DNA from: Euperipatoides rowelli | Lineage: Eukaryota > Onychophora > Udeonychophora > Euonychophora > Peripatopsidae | Direction: 5' to 3' (one strand) | DNA: 10,466 bases | Assembly: GCA_003024985.2 (NCBI GenBank) | Contig: PXIH01S0012259.1 | In this document: positions 1-8,149 of the stretch, piece after piece | Layout: every line of letters starts with the position of its first letter | Position numbering within the stretch: position 1 is the stretch's first letter | Position numbers and translations under genes: made by a program | The notes under the pieces: model-generated | What the model was told of the DNA's origin: nothing | Seen by the model: only the letters and a program-made list of their open reading frames with translations | Databases searched by the model: none

Positions 1-94
1 AGGATTTAAAATGGTGATTCTGAATCGACTTTGGAGTGCAACTACTAAATTGAAAATGGCGATTGAGAATCGCCATTGGAGTGGAAAGGGTTAA
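1..94 (+). mobile_element. piggyBac-like MITE, right-end fragment (copy A)
   Basis: This is the right end of a TTAA-flanked miniature transposon, cut off by the window start. It ends GTGGAAAGGG followed by TTAA (91-94). The reverse complement, TTAACCCTTTCCACTCCA, is the left end of the complete copy at 2187-2519. Inside are two related units with a 45-base period (from 8 and from 53), each reading roughly AAAATGGYGATT-AGAATCG-C-TTGGAGTG. The second unit forms a hairpin, ATGGCGATT-GAG-AATCGCCAT. A TTAA target with a terminal CCC is the usual signature of piggyBac-superfamily elements, and this assignment rests on that established pattern. No transposase is encoded. The element probably continues to the left of the window. 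Confidence 0.75.
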
Positions 95-99
95 TGTGC

Positions 100-330
100 C
101 AGCTTTATCAGCACATTATATATATCGCAGACTTTTAGCTTAATAAGCCATTTTGAAAAAGACTAGAATCATTACAAAATGGAAAACGGCACCTTTTTGT
201 AGAAAAACAAAACATTTCTACAACAAAGCCATCTTTTTATAATATGGCTAGAGACTTTCAGCTTTATTGTAATGAAAAGTATTTAACAAAAATGTTAGAA
301 AATTTCAGCCATATTGTAAAAAGGCTAACT
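100..330. repeat. Cluster of short inverted and direct repeats
   Basis: There is no gene here. A perfect 9-bp hairpin, TTGTAGAAA (197-205) with TTTCTACAA (215-223), has a 9-base loop. AGCCAT and ATGGCT flank 227-249, and that segment is also nearly the reverse complement of 307-326. AGACTTTCAGCTTTA (about 251) resembles AGACTTTTAGCTTAA (about 130). This looks like decayed inverted-repeat transposon DNA, but no ends or target duplication could be fixed. Confidence 0.35.
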
Positions 331-445
331 CAAGTAGAAGTTCACCAACTGTTATGAGTGCTTTAATCCCTCTGTTAATTAACACCTGTTAAGCTCCCTT
401 CAAAATTTCACACTTCAGTTTGGGCTGAAATTAGGGTTAGTGCTC

Positions 446-697
446 TTTTGTATTAATAGGATCAGGTTAGGATAAGGGATCCTTTTCAAAAATAATAGAA
501 TTTCAATAATAAAATATTCAATTGAAACATTAAAAAGGGCGCTTACTAGGCACTTGTCTATGCTACCACTATTTCTTACAAGTGCCTATAGAACGCTCTC
601 ACAGTCATTAATTTAAAATGAATAGTTTATTTGAATCCCATTCTTTTTGAAAAGCATTCTTACCTTATCTTTACCCTGACCCTATTGATACAAAGTC
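446..697. mobile_element. Foldback (inverted-repeat) element, non-autonomous
   Basis: Two imperfect inverted arms face each other. The left arm (about 446-515) starts TTTTGTATTAATAGGATCAG, and the right arm (about 623-697) read on the minus strand starts TTTGTATCAATAGGGTCAGG. The match continues through TTCAAAAA-AAT-GA-TTCAA. The centre holds a strong hairpin: TAGGCACTTGT (547-557) pairs perfectly with ACAAGTGCCTA (578-588) around a 20-base loop. There is no coding capacity. The shape fits a foldback transposon or MITE. I found no convincing target-site duplication, so the superfamily is unknown and the outer limits are approximate. Confidence 0.6.
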
Positions 698-699
698 AT

Positions 700-1140
700 A
701 TTTTAAAGTGTACATTATTTATAAAATGGATAAGACAAAATGTGGTAAAACATTTATTTGTCACTACATTAGAAAAATATCACAGTAGACCATCCAGATA
801 CATGATATAGTCTTTAATTCTTGTCCTAATGAGAAATAAATAACAAGAAACCTCAGTAAATCCTCGCACTAATTGAATAATGGAAAACTACATGAACTGA
901 CATATTGATACATTGCAATTTTTATTATAATGTAGGCTAGGCCTAATTCCTATTTAAAATTACTAAAATTTTCAATCATTCTTGAATTAATATTTTCTTG
1001 TAGACCTATGCTGCTTTTTTAAGGGTTGTTTTTTTACATTAAAAAAATACTTTTAGTCAATGCCTATAGGTTTCCTGGATTAGCTATAAAATACAGAGAT
1101 TATGTTCTTCATCCCATTTGAAAGTTAAATAGGGACAGAT
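700..1140. other. A/T-rich DNA, no feature recognised
   Basis: No reading frame, RNA gene or clear mobile element is visible. The words TAGGCTA and TAGGCCTA overlap at 933-945. Runs of seven T and seven A lie near 1028-1047. Confidence 0.5.
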
Positions 1141-1151
1141 AGTAAATAAAC

Positions 1152-1224
1152 TTTCCTATAGAAATTCCCATAGGAAATCCAGAATTTTTAAGGACTAGAT
1201 TTTCCACAAGAAATTCCTGTAGGA
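1152..1224. repeat. Short repeated palindromic motif
   Basis: TTTCCTAT (1152-1159) and ATAGGAAA (1170-1177) form a perfect 8-bp inverted repeat around AGAAATTCCC. A diverged direct copy, TTTCCACAAGAAATTCCTGT followed by AGGA, lies at 1201-1224, and a partial relative, CCTATAGGTTTCCTGGA, lies near 1063. The origin is unknown. It may be a decayed transposon end or chance in A/T-rich DNA. Confidence 0.35.
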
Positions 1225-1690
1225 TGCTAGAGAAGAAGAAGAAATCAAATAAGAAAAATGGTTAATCAAAATAACAAAGCAACTTAAAAATAAGATGAGT
1301 TCACTATATTTTTAAACTTTGTAAATATAATAGAATTGAAAAAAAAAAAAAACTTAAATACTCTGAAGTGCTTCTAGTTTCATTTTCAAAAACATTAATC
1401 CAATACCATAAAAAAATTAATACTATGAAATACAATAAATAATATATATTGTATAAAAAAATAAACAAATGTGATGATCAAACAATTAACACATTTCATA
1501 TGTTTTAACAGATAGTAGCCCCTCTCCCTAACTAAGGTTAATTACTACAATTGTGCTAAACTGGTAATTAGTGAAATGAAAACTGATGCACCTTGGTTTA
1601 ACCCTTAGCCTTGGACAAGGGTCTTCTAAATTTTATTGTATATTGATGTCTGAGAAGGGTAATTTTCACTCACCTATTTATGAACACTGA
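1225..1690. other. A/T-rich DNA with one small hairpin
   Basis: There is no gene. A 14-A tract lies at 1339-1352. Near 1601-1622, ACCCTT and AAGGGT flank CCTTG-GA-CAAGG, giving two alternative overlapping hairpins. It begins just after TTA (TTAACCCTT at about 1598), which recalls the TTAA MITE end, but the sequence diverges at once and no partner end was found. Confidence 0.4.
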
Positions 1691-1744
1691 AGGGAACTTG
1701 TCAAAGCTGGTACCGGTAATGTACTGTATATAAAGCAGGCCTCA

Positions 1745-1905
1745 ACAAAAATCTTACAAAGTTGGAGCCAGGTAATTTTTTTAGGAGCCCAGATTTAATT
1801 TTATTGTCAAATGGTTTAGGGGTCAGGAGGGTATCAATGGGTAGGAGTCCAGGGGCAGAGCCCCTAGTGGGGGGTTTAGGAACAAGCCCCCCCCCCCTTC
1901 CCAAA
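1745..1905. repeat. GC-rich repeat fragment with hairpin and C11 tract
   Basis: This is the most GC-rich stretch of the window. It contains repeated GGAGCC/GGAGTCC words, a hairpin AGGGGC-AGA-GCCCCT (about 1851-1865), then TAGTGGGGGG and an 11-C run (1887-1897). From general familiarity, phrases of the form GGGGCAGAGCCCC next to long G or C runs recur in dispersed repeats of many animal genomes. I cannot name the family. A 67-codon minus-strand frame over 1701-1904 reads proline- and glycine-rich because of this composition and is not a convincing protein. Confidence 0.45.
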
Positions 1906-1919
1906 GCAGTTTTTTTTTA

Positions 1920-2186
1920 AAAGTATACCAAAAATGAATAAAAAAATTATATGATCATTTTTGGTCATTGAAATCATCTAAAAGACTACAAAGTAGCAAA
2001 TTTTCAAAGAATCTAAGACATCTAAAAATGATTTTGGTTTCATTATTTTAGTAGTGTTCAGTTAAACTATAAATATTAAATACAAAATATACTGTAATCT
2101 ACAGTTTCAAATAATTGTTTTTAATTGGTTAGCATTAATCAGTGTAGCCTAGTTTAAATAAATAAAAATTAGGCTACTAAGGAAGA
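1920..2186. other. A/T-rich DNA, no feature recognised
   Basis: Nothing gene-like is seen. TAGCCTAG lies at 2145-2152 and AGGCTAC near 2171. The segment ends at the TTAA target of the complete MITE. Confidence 0.5.
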
Positions 2187-2519
2187 TTAACCCTTTCCAC
2201 TCCACTGACTTCAGAGAATTTGGTTTCTACAGCTCCACAATAAAAATGAAAAATCGATTTTTTTTTAAAAAAAATTAAGATTAGTATACTTTTAATTTTT
2301 TTTTTTTAAAAAAAAAATCTCTTGGGATAATTAAAGACAAATATATTTGGAGTCTTTGAAACTAAAAAAAAATAGTAATTGAAGCATATTTCAATATAAT
2401 AATAATTATTGATTATGAAATTCAAGGAAATGAAAATGGCGATTCAGAATCAACTTTGGAGTGCAACTACTAAATTAAAATTGGCGATTGAGAATCGCCA
2501 TTGGTGTGGAAAGGGTTAA
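2187..2519 (+). mobile_element. piggyBac-like MITE, complete copy (copy B)
   Basis: TTAA (2187-2190) and TTAA (2516-2519) flank an element of about 325 bp. Its ends are CCCTTTCCACTCCA on the left and, read on the minus strand, CCCTTTCCACACCA on the right, a 14-bp terminal inverted repeat with one mismatch. The right end carries a 45-base subterminal direct repeat (from about 2433 and 2478), including the hairpin GGCGATT-GAG-AATCGCC. The left end has no such duplication, so the termini are asymmetric. The middle is mostly A/T runs, including facing T and A tracts near 2290-2320. It has no coding capacity and would need a transposase supplied elsewhere. TTAA target choice and a CCC end are established marks of the piggyBac superfamily. 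Tandem terminal units serving as transposase contacts is inference. Confidence 0.82.
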
Positions 2520-2609
2520 TAGTTAAAATTAAAATATTCTATTCATTACATTATAGTCTCTTGTTATTATTGATATAGGTTAACTTTAATCCACCCCTAT
2601 TGTCTATTG

Positions 2610-2610
2610 N
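2610..2610. other. Ambiguous base (N)
   Basis: This is the only undetermined base in the window. It sits immediately before the point where similarity between MITE copies B and C begins, so it may mark an assembly join rather than a simple miscall. Confidence 0.9.
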
Positions 2611-2725
2611 ATTATTGATTATGAAATACAAGGAAATGAAAATGGCGATTTAGAATCGACTTTGGAGTGCAACTACTAAATTAAAAATGGCGATTGAGAA
2701 TCACCATTGGAGTGGAAAGAGTTAA
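2611..2725 (+). mobile_element. piggyBac-like MITE, right-end copy (copy C)
   Basis: This aligns without gaps to 2405-2519 of copy B over 115 bases with seven differences by eye. It has the same two 45-base units (from 2639 and 2684) and ends GTGGAAAGAG then TTAA (2722-2725), so the terminal GGG has changed to GAG. No left end is certain. TTAACTTTAATCCACCCC at 2580-2597 loosely resembles a decayed left terminus, which would make this an internally deleted copy of about 146 bp. Confidence 0.7.
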
Positions 2726-2754
2726 GTTACAGCCATGAACCCTAAACTTTACTG

Positions 2755-2768
2755 CACACACACACACA
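2755..2768. repeat. (CA)7 microsatellite
   Basis: Seven uninterrupted CA units, just downstream of MITE copy C. Confidence 0.9.
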
Positions 2769-2769
2769 A

Positions 2770-3390
2770 GCTACCGTAATGTATGCAAAGGACAGAAATA
2801 AAAAAATTATAGTAGCTTAGACTACATTAAGACAAATTAAAAATGAGTATGAGAAACACAACTAAGTTAAAACAAACCATAACTTTTTTTATAAACAAAA
2901 ATTAAATCTCACCTGTGAAGCCACTGTTGAGGTGAACAAACATCGATATAATACAGATATACAGTATTTCAAATAAAATAAACAAACCACAGTTACTACA
3001 TATGACCTTAATTTTATCTTTATTAGTTGCATTATCAATATTGTAATGCATATGATTAAGCAAGCATTTAAAAGTTTATTTTTCACATTTCCATTAACTT
3101 CTGTTAAAAATGTTACATTGTAATTTGTAACGAGTAAAAGAAATACAAGCTGTTTTTTTTTTTTTTTACATTACCGTACGTAAATTAAAATATTAATTTT
3201 ATTGATTCTAGATTTTAAATTTCAATTTAGTGGAAAGAGTTCTTTAACACTGCCTGTAGGCTAAATTTACAATTATTCTTAGCAATTGCTTGCAGATAAG
3301 TAGATGAGTCTGAGAAAATATTGTTTTTAGCTGTTGTTTTTACCTGTGGTTGAGAAATATTACAAATACAAATGGTAGAGTCTAGAAATG
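2770..3390. other. A/T-rich DNA, no gene
   Basis: Nothing coding is recognised. A T15 tract lies at 3153-3167, next to TACCGTACGTAA. AGTGGAAAGAGTT at about 3229-3242 equals 13 bases of the right end of MITE copy C, and TAAATTAAAAT lies 48 bases before it, so a very decayed MITE end is possible but unproven. A splice-donor-like CACAG|GTGAGA is seen on the minus strand at 2912/2913 with no convincing exon. Confidence 0.45.
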
Positions 3391-3661
3391 GGGCTCAATT
3401 AATGACATTTTAGTCAAATGATCAAAATGGATAACAGCCTTATTTTTTTGTTTTCAGTCCTAAACTTATCATAACACTGAACCCTACCTCCTACTATGTA
3501 TTACACCTACTATGCCCCAACCCTATGATAATCTAGAGGTGAAATAATCCTTTTTTTATCAATTTTGATAAATATTGACACCATTTCCGTCAGCCCTTCC
3601 ACAATGACGGAAATATATGTGCAGATATTAAAAATGTGGTAAAATGTCACTAATTGGGCCT
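3391..3661. mobile_element. Small inverted-repeat element (MITE-like) with internal hairpin
   Basis: The left end GGCTCAATTAATGACATTTT (3392-3411) matches the reverse complement of 3641-3660 at 18 of 20 positions, giving an element of about 270 bp. Inside, ATTTCCGTCA (3583-3592) pairs perfectly with TGACGGAAAT (3605-3614) around a 12-base loop, and TATCAA-TT-TTGATA (3558-3571) makes a second small hairpin. The core contains the C-rich phrases ACCCTACCTCC and CCCCAACCC. There is no coding capacity and no confident target duplication, so the superfamily is unassigned. Confidence 0.6.
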
Positions 3662-3885
3662 TGTTTTTATTCATCCTTAAACGGAACCTTAGAGAAAAAA
3701 ATGCTCTAGATTTGAGATTTATTCTATCTACAACAGAAATATATGTACAGTAGCCTACATATAATAATAGTGAAGAAAAATACAGCTAGCCTTAAAAAAA
3801 GAATTCAAAAATCTTTAGAAAAAAAATATACAAAAAAAATAAATCAAATTTGTGGAATATATTCCGAGTAACCAGACATAATTTT
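3662..3885. other. A/T-rich spacer
   Basis: No gene or repeat is recognised. The word GTAGCCTAC lies at about 3750-3758, and ATATATGTACAG just before it resembles ATATATGTGCAG at 3613-3624 inside the preceding MITE-like element. Confidence 0.4.
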
Positions 3886-3887
3886 AT

Positions 3888-3925
3888 ATGCGCCATGGCG
3901 ATCTGACGCCCGGAATTTGTCGAGG
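3888..3925. other. CpG-dense patch with a perfect palindrome
   Basis: CGCCATGGCG (3891-3900) is a perfect 10-bp palindrome. Five CpG dinucleotides fall within about 31 bases, in a window where CpG is otherwise rare. A 31-codon plus-strand frame starts at 3888 and stops at 3981-3983, and the minus strand is also open here, but neither product is recognised. It may be a fragment of a mobile element or a short regulatory patch. Confidence 0.35.
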
Positions 3926-3939
3926 CCTGACAAAGTATT

Positions 3940-5040
3940 TTAATAATCGAAAGGCTATTCAAATGATTGCCATAATCGAATAATCATCACTCATGAAAAA
4001 TAACTAATGAATGATCATTCTAGTGGTAACTAATGAACATTTGATTACTTATTAAAGTTATTATAAATTAATTTTATTTAAATATTTAAGTTATTTTACA
4101 AACCTGCTCAAGGAATCCCAGACAAGAGCATGTGAAATTCTGAGAATGAAAGCAAGCATAAGAAAAGCTATTGACTGTAGGATGTATGAATTTCTTTGTA
4201 GGCAATGACAAAAATAATCTCGAAAGAAAGTGAGGTGGAATTAATTTGATACTAAATTCCAACAAAGCAAGATTAATGTCAAGACCAAAATTTTTGTTAT
4301 AAGGAGAAAACATCTACACTCTCACCAGTGCCTCAGTTGGCAAAATTGTGAATCACAAATAATGATTCATTTTGAAATATTCTTTCCAGTCAATAATTAT
4401 AATACAGGTATTTTCAAACAGGGCAAAGGAGTGGGTGTCTAAAATTCCTGGCATTTGATGGTCCTTAAATTAGCACAGATTAAAATGCCTCAGATTACTG
4501 AATGCTACATTTAATAAGATTAATATGGTGACTAAGTTACAATTTTTTCTTACAAATTTGTCATTTCCAAACTGTAAATGGAGCCTAGTGCTAATGTAAA
4601 CAGGTTTAATCTATAAATACATAAATATAGTATATAAAATGAAGTAGATTAATTGTTTTTATTTTTATCTGTATATGAGTATTTCAAAAATAATATTAAT
4701 TTATTCATCTATTGGATAAGACAATGACATTTGAAGCAAATAAAAGTCGAATAATCGTACTGCAATGGCAAGGAGCTGTCTTTTAAAATAAAATAAAATT
4801 CTCCTCAAATCCGATTCATGATTCTGTCATTTTAAAGTCAGTTCTAGATTGAGAAACTTTTATCAGTGAAGCAAGCTCAAGCTTTACATTAATGTTAATA
4901 CCCAACATTTAAATCAAATTATAATAAGCTTAATTAAATTATGAATAAAGCTGCAATTATTGCATTTGCATTTAATATAGAGAAAATAAAATTCTGAATC
5001 TTAAATAAAAGTACTGAGTAGGCTTTCCTGTTATAAATAA
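3940..5040. other. Low-repeat A/T-rich stretch, possible regulatory DNA
   Basis: There is no gene. AATAATCGAA and ATAATCGAA (3942-3951, 3972-3980) and TAACTAATGAA (4001-4011, 4027-4037) are short direct repeats. From about 4090 to 5040 there are no transposon ends, no TAGGCCTA words and no homopolymer run of eight or more. Near 4958-4973, TTGCATTTGCATTTAAT contains ATTTGCAT, the established octamer recognised by POU-domain factors, among many TAAT homeodomain-type cores. A 75-codon minus-strand frame (4086-4313) ends by a donor-like sequence but is not recognised. A regulatory role is inference only. Confidence 0.25.
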
Positions 5041-5171
5041 TTTGAATACACTCCCCCCTCCCTCCCTTACTTCTTTCGAACAAACATTTTTTCAATACCT
5101 CCTAGCTATTTTAAACCACCAACATCTTTATTCCAAACATTCAGAGAAAAATTATTGTTGGTCATACAGTA

Positions 5172-5193
5172 TGTGTGTGTGTGTGTATGTGTG
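5172..5193. repeat. (TG)n microsatellite
   Basis: Alternating TG from 5172 to 5193, interrupted once by an A. A 65-codon plus-strand frame over 5042-5239 runs through it and reads as low-complexity sequence. Confidence 0.9.
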
Positions 5194-5239
5194 GGCATTT
5201 CTAATCTATAGTCTATCTATGGTGTGGGCTAGGAAGTAA

Positions 5240-5703
5240 GCAAAAGTTGGTAGCCCGTAAGCTATGTTAGGCTAAATCATATATAAAATATTTAAAATAG
5301 ATTCACTAGTAAGTTAAGAATTAAAAAAAAAAATCAAATAGAACTTTAAAAAAAGAATGCTAAGAAGTAAAACTTAATTTTGAAAATAAAATAAAACAAT
5401 ATGTTTGGCATCTCAAAATTAATAGGTAGACCTAAGTAATCAATTATTAAATATGAACGATTTCTATGAATTGAAACAAAATGGAATATTTAAAGAAAAA
5501 CGAAAAATATTTTAAAATACTAAAAAAACAATGTGTAAAAATACACAAATACATAGCAGTCTAATATCATAAGCATGTAATATATTTAAAAAAAAAAAAA
5601 GACAATTTAAAGTGAAATAATTACAGGTAATTATTAGCTACTTTTTCTTAATTACTTCTGACTTTAATATGTAGAACTATAATCTACCTGTAGCTCAGAT
5701 TGT
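5240..5703. other. A/T-rich DNA with one perfect hairpin
   Basis: There is no gene. AATAATTAC (5616-5624) and GTAATTATT (5627-5635) make a perfect 9-bp stem with a 2-base loop. An A13 tract lies at 5588-5600. TTTAAAGTG just before the hairpin matches the terminal word of the foldback element that begins about 100 bases later. Confidence 0.4.
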
Positions 5704-6118
5704 TTAAAGTGCACCTATAATAAGTCAGATTGGATTTGAAAAATAATGTTTTCAGCAACAGTGTATTATCAATATTATTTTCACTTTTGTCAATTTAGAT
5801 TTATTTTCCCAAAAAAAATGTATGTTTAATTCATCAAATTTTCAAATTTCATTTAAAAAGGTGTTAAAATCTAAGTTACATACAATGTATGAGAAGGTCA
5901 TACAGGTCATCTATATCATCACCTTAAATGACGTAATCATTATGATGTAATAAATGAAGTACCGTAATCATTATTTTCTAGCATTGTCTAAAACTGAGAT
6001 GTTCAATCTTTTTTAAATGAAATAAGAAAATTTTGATGAATTAAACATACATTTTTTTGGCAAAATAAAACTAAATTGACAACGTTAAAAATTGCATGAT
6101 AATAGACCTACACTTTAA
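5704..6118. mobile_element. Foldback element, family F, copy 1
   Basis: Inverted arms face each other around about 5935. The best block is 22 bp with no mismatch (5817-5838 against 6032-6053), containing ATGTATGTTTAATTCATC, and it extends outward through a GTCAATTTAG block on both sides. The ends read TTAAAGTG (from 5704) and CACTTTAA (to 6118). The left arm is about 48 bases longer than the right, so the true left end could instead be near 5757 (CAGTGTATTATCA). The arms match the second copy at 8872-9186. The centre includes TGACGTAA (5929-5936). There is no coding capacity, and the superfamily is unassigned. TTAA at both ends might be target or element sequence. Confidence 0.65.
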
Positions 6119-6689
6119 GCTGACGTTACCATTTTTCTCTTAACATGGTTTCAAAAGCAAAAAAAAAAATTATTGGAATGATAAGTTCAAATAACAATGA
6201 GCTGTCCATTTCTTTCCAATACTGACATGCTCATTTTGTGGTGCAGGAAGTAACATACAAACACAATAGTAGGAATAAGTCTGCTACTGATCTGGTCATA
6301 CTGTCATGCACATAGAATAAATTAAAGACCATATAGTAAACTGAATGAAATGACTGCAATACAGAACATGACGACAATGATCTATTGCAACAGTAGAAAG
6401 GACAAAAATAGCCTATACTGGTATACAAGGTTCAGTAAAGCAAGGTCAAATACAGATAAAATAAGGGGGTACTTAGAATTAAATTAAAGCTCGTAAGGAA
6501 AAGCAGCCCAATATATAATTTAAGCAGGCTATAATCTGGGAAGTTTTGCAATGAATTGTGTTAAATCAAAGGTTCACTAGCATGGCAACAAACAAGGATG
6601 CCATCTTTTCCCTTCTGAATGAATGATAAGTTTTCATGTTCACTTAATCAGCATTCTCTAGTATTTGATTAATTTTCATAAAATAGGCA
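6119..6689. other. Non-coding DNA, no feature recognised
   Basis: A more mixed-composition stretch at 6230-6440 has a 65-codon minus-strand frame (6231-6428), with no recognisable domain and no supporting splice signals. The rest is A/T-rich. Confidence 0.4.
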
Positions 6690-6768
6690 AAAAATCTTAG
6701 GGTATTCATGGCCCCTGAGTAGGTCTCAAAACCCTCGGGTTTCATAGAGCAGAGGTTAAGAATCACTG
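6690..6768 (-). mobile_element. hAT-type transposon terminus
   Basis: Read on the minus strand from 6768, the sequence starts CAGTGATTCTTAACCTCTGC and then has a hairpin AAACCC-GA-GGGTTT and a CAGGGGCCATGAA phrase. CAGNGGTTCTTAACC followed by subterminal C/G-rich palindromes is the established terminal pattern of many hAT-superfamily DNA transposons and their MITEs. The inward direction is toward lower coordinates. An 8-bp duplication would be expected just outside (6769-6776, GGCTAGGT), but no matching opposite end was found, so this is probably a fragment. The inner boundary is a guess. Confidence 0.5.
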
Positions 6769-6776
6769 GGCTAGGT

Positions 6777-7600
6777 GATTAAATGTCCAAAAGACCAAGA
6801 GGACAAACTTATGCTCCACCTTAAATGGAAACCTGAAAGAAAACATCAAAGACAGTACCTACACTACTAGAAGGCGCTGCAAAGGGCAAACTCATTATAT
6901 AGATGGATTTAAATGTAAATTTACAATTTGGGAGAATCTTAAGACGGCCAAATTTCAGTAACCAAACTTACATCAAAAATTTAAAATCATCAAATAAAGT
7001 TTTACTAATAGTAAAAATATCCAATAAATTAGACCAAAATTTACAAAACACTACCAATAAGTTGAATCAGTTTTTTTTTCTTCTCTCTTTGCCCTAGGAG
7101 AATTCATAGGCTAATAATACAATAAAAAATGTAGTGCACAAAATTATTGTTATATTTTCAATTAAAAAATTTGAAAGCTTAATTTTAATGCGTAGCATAA
7201 AATTATTTTTTTTTTTTTTTTTTAATAAAGGAAAAAAAATTTTCAGAAATAAAGTGAGGAATTTATTGTATTTTGATTATTTATAGTTTCCAAGCAGGTA
7301 ATGAAACTGATTGGATCATTATGTTTTGAAATTCTGTCATATTAATCACACTTGATTGTTTAATTATGGTGAAAGGAACATACCTTAGTAATTTCAAATT
7401 TTTTAAAAAAAATTATTATAGCATTATAAATCTTAATTTTTAAAAAAAAAAAAAAAAAACAAGACTCAATCTAAATAAAACATAATGGTATATTTCAAAG
7501 CATTGACATAACCAGCTTTTGACATGAGGGGTGGGGGAAGGCGAAGATAAAAAAAATAGGTGCCCTAGGTCAACAAATTTTATTTTGATAGGCTAACTTT
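6777..7600. other. A/T-rich DNA with long homopolymers
   Basis: There is no gene. T18 (7206-7223) and A18 (7442-7459) face each other about 220 bases apart. AATGCGTAGCATAA before the first loosely resembles the reverse complement of the segment near 7403-7424, so a decayed inverted-repeat element is possible. A 64-codon plus-strand frame at 6903-7097 is Asn/Lys-rich, as expected by chance in such DNA. Confidence 0.4.
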
Positions 7601-8116
7601 TTTTTTTTTTTTGGTTGTTTCAACGTTTAAATTATTTGATAAGCTTTAACAATTTAACAATTATTTCATACGGTCTCGAATGTCTTGTGCATATTTAATG
7701 TATATAAAAAAAATATACAAAGTGTAGGCCTACCATAAAACAAAAAGTGGGATATTTAACGTGTTTAGTATATTCCAGTTCCAAATCTGGAACAGGTTCC
7801 AATTAAGTTAAAATAATAACATATTTCCAAATAAGTTATGTGTACTGTATATAGACCTCCATGATCCAAACAGCTTCATGGAGCACCACTCTACGACAAA
7901 ATTGAGGTCTGAATTGTTCTTTAAATAAAAATGGAGAAATTTCAATATACAGTAAACAAATAGTGTTGTACAAAGACTTTTATTGTACTTAAAAACGTTA
8001 AATTAAAAATAAGTCATTCAGTATAGATTAACTGACAATTACAAATATTGTGTATTAATGATAATGTTACAATCTTGGTAACTGTTCCCCAATAGCTGTT
8101 GAACCATGCAATCAAT
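7601..8116. repeat. A/T-rich DNA with several small hairpins
   Basis: CTCCATGA (7857-7864) pairs perfectly with TCATGGAG (7876-7883), nested inside AGACCTC (7853-7859) and GAGGTCT (7904-7910). GTTCCA-AATC-TGGAAC lies at 7778-7793. TAGGCCTA is at 7725-7732. No gene is seen. Confidence 0.4.
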
Positions 8117-8149
8117 CCTGTGACTTACCCAGTGCCTGTGACATACCAG
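8117..8149. repeat. 18-base direct repeat, two units
   Basis: CCTGTGACTTACCCAG (8117-8132) is followed by CCTGTGACATACCAG (8135-8149). On the minus strand the first unit contains TGG|GTAAGT, a near-consensus 5' splice site. Confidence 0.6.

Noticed and set aside
2889-3086. 65-codon minus-strand frame with hydrophobic stretches and a nearby CACAG|GTGAGA
   Set aside because: Ile/Leu/Cys-rich content is expected from A/T-rich DNA; no homologue recognised and the implied exon would be only 11 bases.
4086-4313. 75-codon minus-strand open frame, the longest in the window, with a donor-like GTGAG on the minus strand just upstream at 4325
   Set aside because: No recognisable domain, no good acceptor, and the length is unremarkable for 10 kb of A/T-rich DNA.
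5042-5239. 65-codon plus-strand frame
   Set aside because: It runs through the TG microsatellite, giving CVCVYV-type low complexity; chance frame.
6231-6428. 65-codon minus-strand frame rich in Cys, Ser and Leu
   Set aside because: No known family and no supporting start context or splice sites.
5224-6776. TGGGCTAGG at both 5224 and 6767, as a possible target duplication for the hAT-like end
   Set aside because: No CAG-type terminus follows the left copy and the enclosed sequence includes a separate foldback element; probably chance.
6903-7097. 64-codon plus-strand Asn/Lys-rich frame
   Set aside because: Composition typical of random A/T-rich DNA.
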